Positions 34,414 through 44,046 of a stretch of 64,000 nucleotides of DNA are shown one piece after another. The translations under genes were made by a program, and so were the position numbers. The notes under the pieces were generated by a model, which was given only the letters and a program-made list of their open reading frames with translations, had not been told where the DNA came from and did not search any database. Within the stretch, counting starts at the first letter, position 1; each line of letters opens with the position of its first letter. The stretch spans positions 18,444 to 82,443 of the forward strand of contig NZ_FUWU01000008.1 in assembly GCF_900167415.1 (NCBI RefSeq), read 5' to 3'. This stretch comes from Fibrobacter intestinalis (GTDB lineage Bacteria; Fibrobacterota; Fibrobacteria; Fibrobacterales; Fibrobacteraceae).

Positions 34414-35787
34414 TCACTTACCAGAAAGGAACCAAGTGATGGGATTCACAACTGTATAACGAATATTACCCAATTTTTTCTTGCCTCGGGCATCTACAAA
34501 ACCCGTCACCAAATGAACGTGCGGTCCCGTCGTATGTCCCGTCGTTCCCACAGTGGCCACCGGATCTCCCCGCATGACGTTCTGCCCGTCCAAATAGAGC
34601 AGCTGATTGCAGTGCATAAAAAGAATCACCCGATTTTTATCGGCGATGCCAATAACGACTCCCCCGCGTTCGTCTTGAAATGTCCAAGCCTTGCCGCTGA
34701 AAGGTGCGAGGATTCTCGCTCCGGGACGACTGGCGACATCCCACGCCGGATGCTTGCGATTTTTAGACGTCGCTTTCGGATAATAGGCTTCCGTCACGTA
34801 GGCAATCGAATCGGCGATAAGCCCCGTGAAATAATTCCAGGCGGGAGCGATCAAATCGTATTCGGGATTGCGCAAACTGTCCGGTATCGAGAAACGGACG
34901 GAAACTCCCGCGGGCGGAATGCGCAGAGAATTCTTTCTCCAGGAATCGGCGGGGAATCCATTTTTCTCCAGAGTTTCCGCGATGTAGGAATCCAAAATTT
35001 CAGCGTTCGTCACCAAGGCGGAAAAACGCCCGACCGCATAACGGGCAATTCTTTCCAGTGGCTCCTTCCCGTCAAAAACGTAATCAAAATAGGGAGCTTC
35101 GGCGTAAACAAGCATTTCGGACTTGATATTCCTGGAAAGCGGAAGCTGCTCCGCCCATTCGGAAGAGATAAAAAAAGGAACTGCGGCGGCCAAAACGCAA
35201 AAAAGAGGGAAAAAACGGCGAAAGAATCGCGGCCATCCATCCAGGACATTTTCACGGAGAATGCGAATTTTCAAAAACGAAAGGAACGTCGCCGCAGCCA
35301 AAGACGCATCGGACTCAACGTCCTCTACAGAAACAAAGCCTCTTTCGACGGAGTTCCTAACCGCAGAATGCAAGGCAGGAAAACGTTTTTTGGGTGGCAG
35401 CGGCGCACACCACCAGAAAAACTGGGGAGGAAAAGGGGCAAAGGAATTTAGAGCGGATAAAAGTTCGTCGGAGAGCGGCTCCCGGCCTTGAGAAAAAACA
35501 AGAAGAATACGCATGGAAAAAAGCAACGAGGCAATTTCGCCTTCAAATCCTTTCCGGAATACGACAAAGATATTTTTCGCTTCGTTCTTCTGCTGCCGAA
35601 CTCGACATTTTTCCAAAAACGCTTTTGGAGAGCCTTCTAGCGGCGAATATTCGACAAAAAGAAAAGGCGCAGTCCCGCAAAAGGATTGCGCAAAATTCTC
35701 TAGCCGCTCGCAGCGAAAGTTTTTCGGAACGATGACGCCCACGAGCGATCCTTGGGCGATCAACGAATCGAGCACCTTGCGCTGCAT
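34414..35787 (-). CDS. Membrane-anchored M23 (LytM-type) peptidase
   Basis: The 457-residue product has about 190 N-terminal residues of unknown fold without a signal peptide, one transmembrane helix near 190-212, a helical region, and a C-terminal M23 domain. The zinc motif is intact: HPAWD near residue 345 and GPHVHL near 421. M23 enzymes cut peptidoglycan cross-links. Topology suggests a cytoplasmic N-terminal part of unknown role and a periplasmic peptidase. It lies ten bases after the gene at 35798-36235, so they probably share a transcript. Confidence 0.85.
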   Translation of the reverse strand: MQRKVLDSLIAQGSLVGVIVPKNFRCERLENFAQSFCGTAPFLFVEYSPLEGSPKAFLEKCRVRQQKNEAKNIFVVFRKGFEGEIASLLFSMRILLVFSQGREPLSDELLSALNSFAPFPPQFFWWCAPLPPKKRFPALHSAVRNSVERGFVSVEDVESDASLAAATFLSFLKIRILRENVLDGWPRFFRRFFPLFCVLAAAVPFFISSEWAEQLPLSRNIKSEMLVYAEAPYFDYVFDGKEPLERIARYAVGRFSALVTNAEILDSYIAETLEKNGFPADSWRKNSLRIPPAGVSVRFSIPDSLRNPEYDLIAPAWNYFTGLIADSIAYVTEAYYPKATSKNRKHPAWDVASRPGARILAPFSGKAWTFQDERGGVVIGIADKNRVILFMHCNQLLYLDGQNVMRGDPVATVGTTGHTTGPHVHLVTGFVDARGKKKLGNIRYTVVNPITWFLSGK

Positions 35788-35797
35788 GGCACTACGC

Positions 35798-36235
35798 TTA
35801 AAGGCTTTCTACCGTTTTCTTGACGAACATCTTGCAAGCACCGCGCGGATAAGTGTGGATCTGCGGCGGCGCAGCGACAAATCTGTCGATGGCCGTATAG
35901 AGCTCTTCTGAAGAGGCGTTCGGGGCGATAATCATTTCCTGACCACGCAAAGCACTGCGGCCTTTGAGCGGTTCTACACGACGAGAGCGGCTGACAACGG
36001 CAAGCGGAACCATTTCCAAAACGGGAAGCAGCCCGAAATAACGGAAAAGGCTAAAATTCTTTTGCCACGTAAAACGTTCAACAAGAAGACCGAAAGTATT
36101 TTCCGGAACGCCCTTGGCCTGCAAAAACGCTTCGCCGGACATGGTTACCAATTCATGATTGGTCGGAAAATTGTTTACAAAAGCGGCATTGTCGCCTTTC
36201 AGGTAAATATCATCGCAAAGGAAAACAAATTTCAT
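35798..36235 (-). CDS. Unknown cytoplasmic protein upstream of the M23 peptidase
   Basis: I do not recognise this 145-residue protein. It is soluble, has no signal peptide and starts MKFVFLCDDIYLKGDNA. The C-terminal part (EELYTAIDRFVAAPPQIH) resembles neither a known enzyme motif nor a repeat. The first residues suggest a Rossmann-like beta strand with two Asp, but that is speculative. The close spacing to the M23 gene suggests a shared role with its N-terminal domain. Confidence 0.7.
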   Translation of the reverse strand: MKFVFLCDDIYLKGDNAAFVNNFPTNHELVTMSGEAFLQAKGVPENTFGLLVERFTWQKNFSLFRYFGLLPVLEMVPLAVVSRSRRVEPLKGRSALRGQEMIIAPNASSEELYTAIDRFVAAPPQIHTYPRGACKMFVKKTVESL

Positions 36236-36508
36236 ATAAGATCCCGTTGTTGAACAAATGTCGCGCTTAAAATAGATAAAATTCCCCTTTTTGTCATCAC
36301 AAAGCGTCCCATTCGCATATTTATCCCACCAACATTATTTTTTTCTGTCCACACTTGTTTTTCTTTTTGGAGACAATCCTTCGACATGCCATAGCATAAC
36401 TTGTTGAAAATCAACGAGTTAAAATCAAAAAAGCGTTTTTTCTTTAAATTTTGGGCCTATTCAAATTCTTTTTTGCGCTATCAAAATCGAAAATTCTTCA
36501 CATTTTCT
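36236..36508. other. AT-rich divergent intergenic region
   Basis: About 270 bases between two divergent genes hold no credible gene. An imperfect inverted repeat, CTTGTTGA and TCAACGAG with a three-base centre, lies at 36400-36418. Promoter elements for the minus-strand gene probably lie near its start but I could not fix them. Confidence 0.45.
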
Positions 36509-36538
36509 TTGTCCAAGACCGTTCAAATAACTTTATAT
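36509..36538 (+). promoter_or_regulatory. Candidate promoter of the giant repeat-protein gene
   Basis: TTGTCC and TTATAT are separated by 18 bases. The -10 region reads TATATTTG, which also fits the TAnnTTTG pattern known from Bacteroidota. Transcription from here would give an untranslated leader of about 125 bases. Confidence 0.5.
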
Positions 36539-36615
36539 TTGGTAAAGTTCGCCCATTTTTGGCATTTTGCATAAAACCGGCGAAACATAGGATGAGAAGT
36601 GGTTTTGAACGGTTC

Positions 36616-36632
36616 AACCGCACAAGGCGGTT
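36616..36632 (+). promoter_or_regulatory. Hairpin in the leader of the giant repeat-protein gene
   Basis: AACCGC pairs with GCGGTT around a five-base loop, 38 bases before the start codon. It lacks a T run, so it is not a terminator. It might stabilise the leader or regulate translation; there is no further evidence. Confidence 0.3.
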
Positions 36633-36670
36633 CGCCGACATTAAACCATGAGGTCTATTGGAGTTCATAA

Positions 36671-39600
36671 ATGATTCGAAAGAAATCAGTGTCCCTATTC
36701 TTGGCCGCAGGTCTGCTGTCCTCGGTCGTTTTTGCACAAGATGAAGCCCAACCGGCGGCGGCAGAAAACAATCCGCCGTCCCTAAACGGAATTCCGGGCG
36801 AATCCATCCAGGAAGGCGGAAAGTTCGCGCCCATCAAGCTTGACGACTTTGTCAGCGATCCTGAAGATCCTCCTGCTAAATTACGTTGGAACATCTCTGG
36901 AAACAAGCAACTCCAAGTAAAAGAATCCAATCATGTGGTCTCGATCACAGTGCCCGACCAATATTGGAACGGTTCAGAAGATTTGACATTTACTGTCACA
37001 GACACCAAGGGCGCGTCAAGTTCCGAAACCGTGACGTTCTCGGTGGAATCCGTCAATAACCCGCCTGAAGTTTCCAAAATCCCCGATCAGACCATCGACG
37101 AAGGCAAGACCTTCACTCCCATCAAGCTTGACGATTATGTAAAAGACCCCGACCATCCGAAAGACCAGATTACCTGGGAATACGAGATGACGCAGACCGC
37201 CAAAGACCAGGCGGAGGGCGAACTGACCGTCGATATCACCAAAGATCGCATCGCCAACATCGTCGTTCCGGACGCCCATTGGTACGGTGCCTACAAGATT
37301 ACCTTTATTGCGACCGATGCCGAATACGCTTCGGCAAAAACCTCGGCGAACTTTACCGTTCGCCCGATAAACGATCCGCCCATCGTCCAGAAAGCTCCAG
37401 ACCAGACCATCAACGAGAAGGAGCAGTTCGAAGCCATCAATCTTTCCGACTTGGTCAGCGATGTCGATGACGACGTGTCGAAAATCAAATGGACCGTCTC
37501 CGGCGGAAAAGACCTCAAGGTCAAAATCGACAAATACAACGTAGCGGAAGTCATCATTCCCAATGAAAACTGGAATGGACCGACCGAAACGTTTACCTTT
37601 ACGGCAACCGACCCGCACGGCGCAAGCGCAAGCTTTAAAACCGCTTTCACGGTAAAATCCGTCAATGACGCTCCGGAATTTGTGGACCAGATTCCCGACC
37701 AGACCATTGCGGAAAAGCAGCAGTTCAAGCCGATCGAATTGGAAAAATACATCAAGGATCCGGATCACAAGTTCGAACAATTGAAATGGGAATTTTCCGG
37801 CAACAAGGATTTGAAAGTCCAGCTAAACGGCAAGACCGCTAAAATTCTGATTCCAAATGCTTTCTGGAACGGTTCGGAATCCATCACGTTCAAGGCGACC
37901 GACCCCGAAGGGGCCAGTGCCGAAACCCAGGCGACCTTTACTGTCGAATCCGTCAACGACGTGCCAAAATTTGTCAAACAGATTCCCGCGCAGACCATCG
38001 ACGAAAAGAAGCAGTTCGCCGCCATCCATCTGGATGAATTTGTCAAGGACGACGACCATAAAAACGCCGAGCTTTCCTGGGAATTCGAAGTCAAGTCCGT
38101 CGGCAAGGAACCGGAATCCGGTCCGCTGAACATCAATATCGACGACAAGCACGTCGCTAAAATCGAAATTCCCGACACCTACTGGAATGGTTCCGCCATC
38201 GCGACATTCAAAGTGACCGACCCCGAAGGTGCCGAAGCCAAGCAGGATGTCAAGCTTTCCGTCCGTTCCATCAATGATTTGCCGGTGTTTAAAAAGATTC
38301 CCGACCAGACCATTGAAGAAAAAGCGGAATTTGACGGATTCTCCCTGGACGATTTCCTTTCTGATCCGGATCACGATATTTCCCAGCTGAAAATTTCCGT
38401 TTCTGGAAACAAGAGCCTGAAAGTCAATATCGACAACAACCGCAATGTCACCATTAAACAGCCGACCGAAATTTGGAACGGCACGGAAAACATCACCTTT
38501 ACGGCAACCGATCCCGAAAACGGCAAAGCTTCGACGACGGTCAAATTCTCCGTGACTTCTGTAAACGATCCGCCGGTCATGAAGGACATTCCGAGCCAGA
38601 CCATTCAAGAAAAGGAACAGTTCAAGCCGATTGAACTCGACAAGTTTGTAAGCGATCTCGACCACCCGAACGACAAGCTCAAATGGACGATTTCCGGCAA
38701 CAAGGATATTCAGGTCAAGCTGGACAACAACCGCAAAGCGACTCTCGTTCTGCCGAATAAATACTGGAACGGCTCCGAAGCCATCACATTCAAAGTGACC
38801 GACCCCGAAGGGGCTTCTGACGAACGCACGGTTCAATTCACTGTCGAATCGGTGAATGACGCGCCGGAATTTGTCAAGGACATCCCGGACCAGAAAATCC
38901 AGGAAAAAGCGCAGTTCAAGCCCATCAATTTGGGAGAACTCATCAAGGATCCGGATCACAAACTGACCGACCTGACTCTGAACATCGACGTGAAAGCCGC
39001 GCCGGGTTCGCCGAAAGGCACGCAAGCGGAATTGCAAGTGAACGTGGACGCCAAAATGGTCGCCACCATCGCGATTCCGAACAAATACTGGAATGGTTCC
39101 AATGTGGTGACGTTCAGCGTTACCGACCCGGAAGGAGCCAAGGCAATCAAGTCCGCCACCTTTACCGTAGAATCCATTAACGATGCTCCGGTTCTCAAGG
39201 AAATCAAGTCGCAGACCATCGCCGAAAAAGCCCAGTTTGCGCCCATCAACCTCGCCGAACTCACCGACGACCCGGATCACGCTTTTGAAAAACTCAAATG
39301 GAGCATCACGGGCAACAAAGACTTGAACGTCAATATCAATAAGGCCGGCGAAGCGACCGTCGCCATTCCGAATCAGCTCTGGAACGGTTCTGAAAAAATC
39401 ACGTTCACCGTTACCGACCCGGAAGGAGCCAGCGCCAAGCAGACCGCCGTCTTTACGGTCACCTCCGTCAACGATCCGCCGGTCATGAAGGACATTCCGA
39501 GCCAGACCATCAAGGAAAAACAGGAATTTAAGACGATAGACCTCAACAGCTATGTTTCGGATCTTGACCATCCGAACGAAAAGCTCAAGTGGAATATCAC

Positions 39601-42600
39601 GGGCAACAAGGAACTCAAATTCAAGGTGGATACCAAGCATCAGCTTTCCATCATCATCCCGAATAAATACTGGCACGGTTCCGAAACGTTCAACATCGAA
39701 GTTTCCGACCCGGAAGGAGCCAAGGATTCCCGCAAGGTCACGTTCACGGTCGAATCGGTAAACGACGCACCGGAATTCACCAAAAAGATCAACAACCAGT
39801 CCATCGACGAAAAGAAAGCCTTCGCTCCGATCAAACTGTTTGAAATCGTCAAGGACCCGGATCACAAGACTTCGGAACTGACCTGGAACTTTGACGTGAA
39901 AGCGGCGCCGGGTTCGCCGAAGGGATACAAGCCCGGACTCAAGGTGAATATGGATCCCAAGACCGGAACCGCCACAGTCGTCGCTCCCGACGTCTATTGG
40001 AACGGCTCCGATGAAATCACGTTCACCGCAACCGACCCGGAAGGAGCCAAAGTCTCCCAAAAGGCTCTCTTCACCATCAAGTCCATCAACGACAAGCCTG
40101 TATTCAAAAAGATTAACGACCAGATTATCATGGAAAAGGAAGAGTTCAAGGATATCAATCTTGCCGAACTCGTTTCTGACCCCGACGATGCCTTTAAGAC
40201 TCTCAAGTGGACCATCACGGGCAACAAGGATCTGAAGGTCAGCATTTCCAAGGATGGAGTCGCTTCCATCAAGACGCCGAACAAACTCTGGAACGGCACG
40301 GAAAAAGTGACCTTCCAAGTGAGCGACCCGCAAGGCGCTACGGAAAAGCAGACAGTCCAGTTCACGGCAAAATCCGTGAACGATCCACCGGTCATGAAAG
40401 ACATCCCGAACCAGACCATCAAGGAAAAACAGGAATTTAAACCCATCGACCTCAACAACTACGTTTCGGATCTCGATCATCCGATGAACAAACTCAAGTG
40501 GACGATCACCGGGAACAAATTCCTGAAGTTCAAGATTTCTCCGGACCACAAACTCTCCGCCGAAGTGCCGAACAAGTTCTGGAACGGTACCGAAACTATC
40601 ACGCTGACGGCGACGGACCCGGAAGGCGCCAAGGATTCCCGCAGCGTCACCTTTGAAGTGATTTCTGTAAATGACCCGCCGGTATTTGCCCGCGAAATCA
40701 AGAGCCAGACCATCGACGAAAAGAAGCAATTCGCCGCTATCAATTTGGATGAGCTGGTTCAGGATCCCGACCACAAGAAGACGGATCTCCAGTGGACCGC
40801 CGTCGTCAAGGACGCTTCCGCCAAAGCTCCTGCGCCGAAAAAAGGGAAGAAGGGCAAAGCCGCTCCGCAAGCAAGCGAAGAATCTTCGAAGAATGGGCTG
40901 ACCGTGGAAATCGACAACAATCACGTCGCCCGCATCATGATTCCGAATACTTACTGGAACGGTTCGGCAAATATCACGTTTACCGTTTCCGACCCGGAAG
41001 GTGCCAAGGCTTCGTCCAGCGCGCTCTTTACCGTGCGCTCGATTAACGACCTGCCGATGATTTCGGCCAACGCCCCGAAGGGTGAAACCATCCGTGAAGG
41101 CGGCAAATTCAAGACCATCGATTTGTCCTCCCTCGCCACGGACGCAGACCATCCGGCCAAGCAGCTCAAGTGGAGCTTCAATGGCAACCGCCAGCTGCAA
41201 GTCGCTTTGAACAAGGACAACACCGTCCAAATCAAGACGCCGAATGCACAATGGCATGGTAAAGAAAGCATCACATTTACCGTCACCGATCCGGAAGGCG
41301 GCAAGGCCAGCCACAAGATGGACTTCGTCGTCACCGAAGTGAACGATCCGCCAGTCCTTTCCAAGATTCCGAGCCAGAAAATCAAGGAAAAGGAATTATT
41401 CAAGCAAATTGCACTCGACGAATTCGTGAAGGACCCGGACAATAAACCGTCCGAAATGAAGTGGACCGTTTCCGGCAATAAATACCTGAAAGCGGAAATC
41501 ACATCTGCCAGAAAGCTCGTCGTTTCGGCTCCGAACAAATACTTCTGGTGCAAGCCCGACACTCTGACATTGACTGTAAAAGATCCGCAAGGAGCTTCGG
41601 CGACAACAGCCATCGTCTATGAAATCGTTTCGGTAAACGACGCGCCCGTGATGAAGGACATCCCGTCCCAGTCCATCAAGGAAAAGGCCCAGTTCAAAAC
41701 CATTCCTCTCGATAGCTATGTTCATGATGCCGACCATCGCAGCAACCAGCTGAAATGGACAGCCGTCGTGAAGAAAGCCGACGCAGCACCCGCTCCCGCT
41801 CCCAAAAAGAAAGCTTCGAGAGGCAAAAAAGGCAAGAAGGGCAAGGCGCAGAAGGAAGAGCCGACTGCTGAAGAAAAGAAGGACGAAAACGATTTGACCG
41901 TAACGATTGACGACAAGCACGTCGCCCATCTGAATATCCCCAACGCGTTCTGGAATGGCAAACGGACAATCACATTTACCGTCACCGACCCGGAAGGAGC
42001 CAAGGATTCCAAGACGGCGACCTTCGAAGTCGTTTCAGTAAACGACCCGCCCACTCTTGCCAAAATTCCGAACCAGAAGATTAAGGAAAAGGAACATTTC
42101 GCTCCGATCGACCTGCTCCCGCTTGTCAAGGATCCGGACCATCCGACCTCGGCGTTGAAATTTGAAGTGTCGCAGCCGCGCAGCCTCAAGGCTTCGATCA
42201 ATGCGAAAAAGCAACTCGTCGTTTCGACTCCGGACAAATACTGGAACGGTTCCGAAAAAATCACTTTGACGGTGACCGACCCCGAAGGCGGAAGAGCATC
42301 TCAGCAAGTGCAGTTTGATGTGACTCCGGTAAACGACGCACCTGTCGTCAAGGCGATTCCGAACCAGAAAATCAAGGAAAAGGAACGCTTTGAACCCATC
42401 GATCTCTCCAAGTTCGTGAACGACCCGGACAACCGCCCCAATGAAATCAAGTGGAGCGTCTCGAGCAATAAGGAACTGCAAGTCAAAATCACCGGTGCCC
42501 GCGTACAAATCGCCGTCCCGAATGACCACTGGAACGGCTCGGAAAAGCTGACCTTTACAGCGACCGACCCGGCTGGGGCTTCGGCAAGCGCAACGGCGAC

Positions 42601-43960
42601 GTTCACGGCGACCCCGGTGAACGACCCGCCCCACTTCAACAAGCTTCCGCCGCAGACCATCAAGGAAAAGGAAGAGTTCAAGCCGATTGATCTGGCGAAA
42701 CTCGTCGTGGACCCGGACAACAAGGCTTCCGAAATGCGCTGGACGCTCGACGACGGCGAACCCGCACAAAAGGACAAACGCGGTCGCATGGGCAAAGCCA
42801 AACGCCCGACAGTCAAGCACCCGCTTTCCTATGACCTCTCCGACGCAGGCGTTCTCACCGTAAATATTCCGAACGAATACTGGAACGGCAAGGACAAAAT
42901 CAAGGTCAATGCCTACGACCCGGCCGGCGAAAAAGCTTCGCTTGATATCGAATTCATCGTCAAGCCAGTAAACGACCCGCCAGTTCTTTCCAAAATCCCG
43001 GACATGGTGACTAATGAAGGAACCAAGTTCAAGCCCATCAAGCTCGACCAATTCGTCAAGGATCCGGACAACAAACCGCACGAACTCCACTGGACCGCAT
43101 CTGGCAACCGTCACCTCGAAGTGATGATAACCGGTGGCCGCGAAGCGGTTGTCCGCCCGAATCGTGCCGACTGGTACGGCAAGGAAACGGTGACCTTTAT
43201 CGTGAAGGATCCGGCAGGCGCAACGGCCAAAACCGCTGTAAACTTTGAAGTGAAGCACGTCAATGCGGTTCCGGAAATCCGTCCGATTCGCGACGTGACG
43301 ATGAAGGAAGACGCGAACAATGGCGTTCTCGCCGTCCTCAAGCTCGACCAATTCGTCCGCGACCGCGACAACAGCTTCAATGAACTCAAGTGGGATATTT
43401 CCGGCAACAAGAAGCTGGTCATCGACCATGACAAGGCCCGCAACATCGTGACCATCAAACAGCCCTACGAAAACTGGAACGGTCCTACAGAAACGATCAC
43501 CTTCAAAGTGACCGACCCGGAAGGCGCCAGTGCCAAGACTTCCGCCAAGTTTACCGTAACCGCGGTGAATGACGCACCGGTAGCCCTCTCCAAGTCCTAC
43601 CAGACCAAGGAAGGGGAAAAACTGGTCGTCAATGCAAAAGAAGGCCTGCTCAACGGAGCCTACGACCCAGATGGAAAACTCGACGCGACGGTCTCCCTCG
43701 TTCGTCGCCCGCAGAACGGAAAAGTGGAACTCAACGCCAAAGACGGCTCCTTCACTTACACTCCGAACAAGGGCTTCTACGGTCTTGACGAATTCGGATT
43801 CAAACTGACCGATCGCGAAGGCGCGTCCTCCAAAGTGGAAACCGCGGAAATCAACGTGAACTTCAAAATGAAGGACATTCGCGGCGGAGAACCGGCAGCA
43901 GCTCCCAAGCCCGCAGCCAACGACAACGATAAAAAGAAGAACAAGCGTCGCCGCCGTTAA
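36671..43960 (+). CDS. Giant secreted protein of 23 tandem cadherin/Ig-like repeats
   Basis: The 2429-residue product begins with a signal peptide (cut predicted after Ala22). Then come 23 repeats of roughly 90-130 residues, each opening with N-[DN]-x-P-x...IP-x-QTI-x-EK and containing W-[ND]-G-[ST]-E and TDPEGA motifs, like cadherin-like or Tandem-95 domains. The acidic DPDH and DPEG turns suggest calcium binding. The last repeat (about 2300-2400) is of a slightly different, VCBS/cadherin-like type. Repeats 14, 17 and 20 contain Lys/Ala/Pro-rich inserts, and the chain ends in a basic tail (KKKNKRRRR). No membrane anchor, autotransporter or T9SS-type domain was seen. A surface or matrix adhesion role is inferred. 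GGAG nine bases before the ATG and a strong terminator delimit the gene. Confidence 0.9.
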   Translation: MIRKKSVSLFLAAGLLSSVVFAQDEAQPAAAENNPPSLNGIPGESIQEGGKFAPIKLDDFVSDPEDPPAKLRWNISGNKQLQVKESNHVVSITVPDQYWNGSEDLTFTVTDTKGASSSETVTFSVESVNNPPEVSKIPDQTIDEGKTFTPIKLDDYVKDPDHPKDQITWEYEMTQTAKDQAEGELTVDITKDRIANIVVPDAHWYGAYKITFIATDAEYASAKTSANFTVRPINDPPIVQKAPDQTINEKEQFEAINLSDLVSDVDDDVSKIKWTVSGGKDLKVKIDKYNVAEVIIPNENWNGPTETFTFTATDPHGASASFKTAFTVKSVNDAPEFVDQIPDQTIAEKQQFKPIELEKYIKDPDHKFEQLKWEFSGNKDLKVQLNGKTAKILIPNAFWNGSESITFKATDPEGASAETQATFTVESVNDVPKFVKQIPAQTIDEKKQFAAIHLDEFVKDDDHKNAELSWEFEVKSVGKEPESGPLNINIDDKHVAKIEIPDTYWNGSAIATFKVTDPEGAEAKQDVKLSVRSINDLPVFKKIPDQTIEEKAEFDGFSLDDFLSDPDHDISQLKISVSGNKSLKVNIDNNRNVTIKQPTEIWNGTENITFTATDPENGKASTTVKFSVTSVNDPPVMKDIPSQTIQEKEQFKPIELDKFVSDLDHPNDKLKWTISGNKDIQVKLDNNRKATLVLPNKYWNGSEAITFKVTDPEGASDERTVQFTVESVNDAPEFVKDIPDQKIQEKAQFKPINLGELIKDPDHKLTDLTLNIDVKAAPGSPKGTQAELQVNVDAKMVATIAIPNKYWNGSNVVTFSVTDPEGAKAIKSATFTVESINDAPVLKEIKSQTIAEKAQFAPINLAELTDDPDHAFEKLKWSITGNKDLNVNINKAGEATVAIPNQLWNGSEKITFTVTDPEGASAKQTAVFTVTSVNDPPVMKDIPSQTIKEKQEFKTIDLNSYVSDLDHPNEKLKWNITGNKELKFKVDTKHQLSIIIPNKYWHGSETFNIEVSDPEGAKDSRKVTFTVESVNDAPEFTKKINNQSIDEKKAFAPIKLFEIVKDPDHKTSELTWNFDVKAAPGSPKGYKPGLKVNMDPKTGTATVVAPDVYWNGSDEITFTATDPEGAKVSQKALFTIKSINDKPVFKKINDQIIMEKEEFKDINLAELVSDPDDAFKTLKWTITGNKDLKVSISKDGVASIKTPNKLWNGTEKVTFQVSDPQGATEKQTVQFTAKSVNDPPVMKDIPNQTIKEKQEFKPIDLNNYVSDLDHPMNKLKWTITGNKFLKFKISPDHKLSAEVPNKFWNGTETITLTATDPEGAKDSRSVTFEVISVNDPPVFAREIKSQTIDEKKQFAAINLDELVQDPDHKKTDLQWTAVVKDASAKAPAPKKGKKGKAAPQASEESSKNGLTVEIDNNHVARIMIPNTYWNGSANITFTVSDPEGAKASSSALFTVRSINDLPMISANAPKGETIREGGKFKTIDLSSLATDADHPAKQLKWSFNGNRQLQVALNKDNTVQIKTPNAQWHGKESITFTVTDPEGGKASHKMDFVVTEVNDPPVLSKIPSQKIKEKELFKQIALDEFVKDPDNKPSEMKWTVSGNKYLKAEITSARKLVVSAPNKYFWCKPDTLTLTVKDPQGASATTAIVYEIVSVNDAPVMKDIPSQSIKEKAQFKTIPLDSYVHDADHRSNQLKWTAVVKKADAAPAPAPKKKASRGKKGKKGKAQKEEPTAEEKKDENDLTVTIDDKHVAHLNIPNAFWNGKRTITFTVTDPEGAKDSKTATFEVVSVNDPPTLAKIPNQKIKEKEHFAPIDLLPLVKDPDHPTSALKFEVSQPRSLKASINAKKQLVVSTPDKYWNGSEKITLTVTDPEGGRASQQVQFDVTPVNDAPVVKAIPNQKIKEKERFEPIDLSKFVNDPDNRPNEIKWSVSSNKELQVKITGARVQIAVPNDHWNGSEKLTFTATDPAGASASATATFTATPVNDPPHFNKLPPQTIKEKEEFKPIDLAKLVVDPDNKASEMRWTLDDGEPAQKDKRGRMGKAKRPTVKHPLSYDLSDAGVLTVNIPNEYWNGKDKIKVNAYDPAGEKASLDIEFIVKPVNDPPVLSKIPDMVTNEGTKFKPIKLDQFVKDPDNKPHELHWTASGNRHLEVMITGGREAVVRPNRADWYGKETVTFIVKDPAGATAKTAVNFEVKHVNAVPEIRPIRDVTMKEDANNGVLAVLKLDQFVRDRDNSFNELKWDISGNKKLVIDHDKARNIVTIKQPYENWNGPTETITFKVTDPEGASAKTSAKFTVTAVNDAPVALSKSYQTKEGEKLVVNAKEGLLNGAYDPDGKLDATVSLVRRPQNGKVELNAKDGSFTYTPNKGFYGLDEFGFKLTDREGASSKVETAEINVNFKMKDIRGGEPAAAPKPAANDNDKKKNKRRRR
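38561..41337 (+). repeat. Higher-order DNA repeat of three-domain units inside the giant gene
   Basis: Domains 7-9, 10-12 and 13-15 form three successive triplets. Each triplet opens with near-identical sequence encoding NDPPVMKDIPxQTI, starting at 38561, 39467 and 40376, so the periods are 906 and 909 bases. The second domain of each triplet is the long form, and the third opens with a less conserved sequence. This indicates growth by duplication of three-domain blocks. Confidence 0.75.
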
Positions 43961-43975
43961 GCCGGAACTTTTCAA

Positions 43976-44013
43976 AAAAAGCTTTCCAAGGACTTTCTTG
44001 GGGAGCTTTTTTT
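43976..44013 (+). terminator. Rho-independent terminator of the giant gene
   Basis: AAAAAGCTTTCCAAG and CTTGGGGAGCTTTTT form a long stem with one non-pairing position and a six-base loop, ending in a run of T. It starts 16 bases after the stop codon. Confidence 0.88.
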
Positions 44014-44016
44014 GTT

Positions 44017-44022
44017 TATATT
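44017..44022 (+). promoter_or_regulatory. Candidate -10 element TATATT of a lipoprotein gene
   Basis: TATATT lies 24 bases before the ATG at 44047 and immediately after the preceding terminator. A start near 44030 leaves room for the GAGG ribosome-binding site at 44038. Confidence 0.4.
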
Positions 44023-44046
44023 TCAAAAAAACAATGCGAGGAATCC

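Noticed and set aside
37823..41314. Open frame of over 1100 codons antisense to the giant repeat gene
   Set aside because: Its apparent repeats mirror the tandem repeats of the sense strand. The sense product has a signal peptide and recognised domains; the antisense does not.
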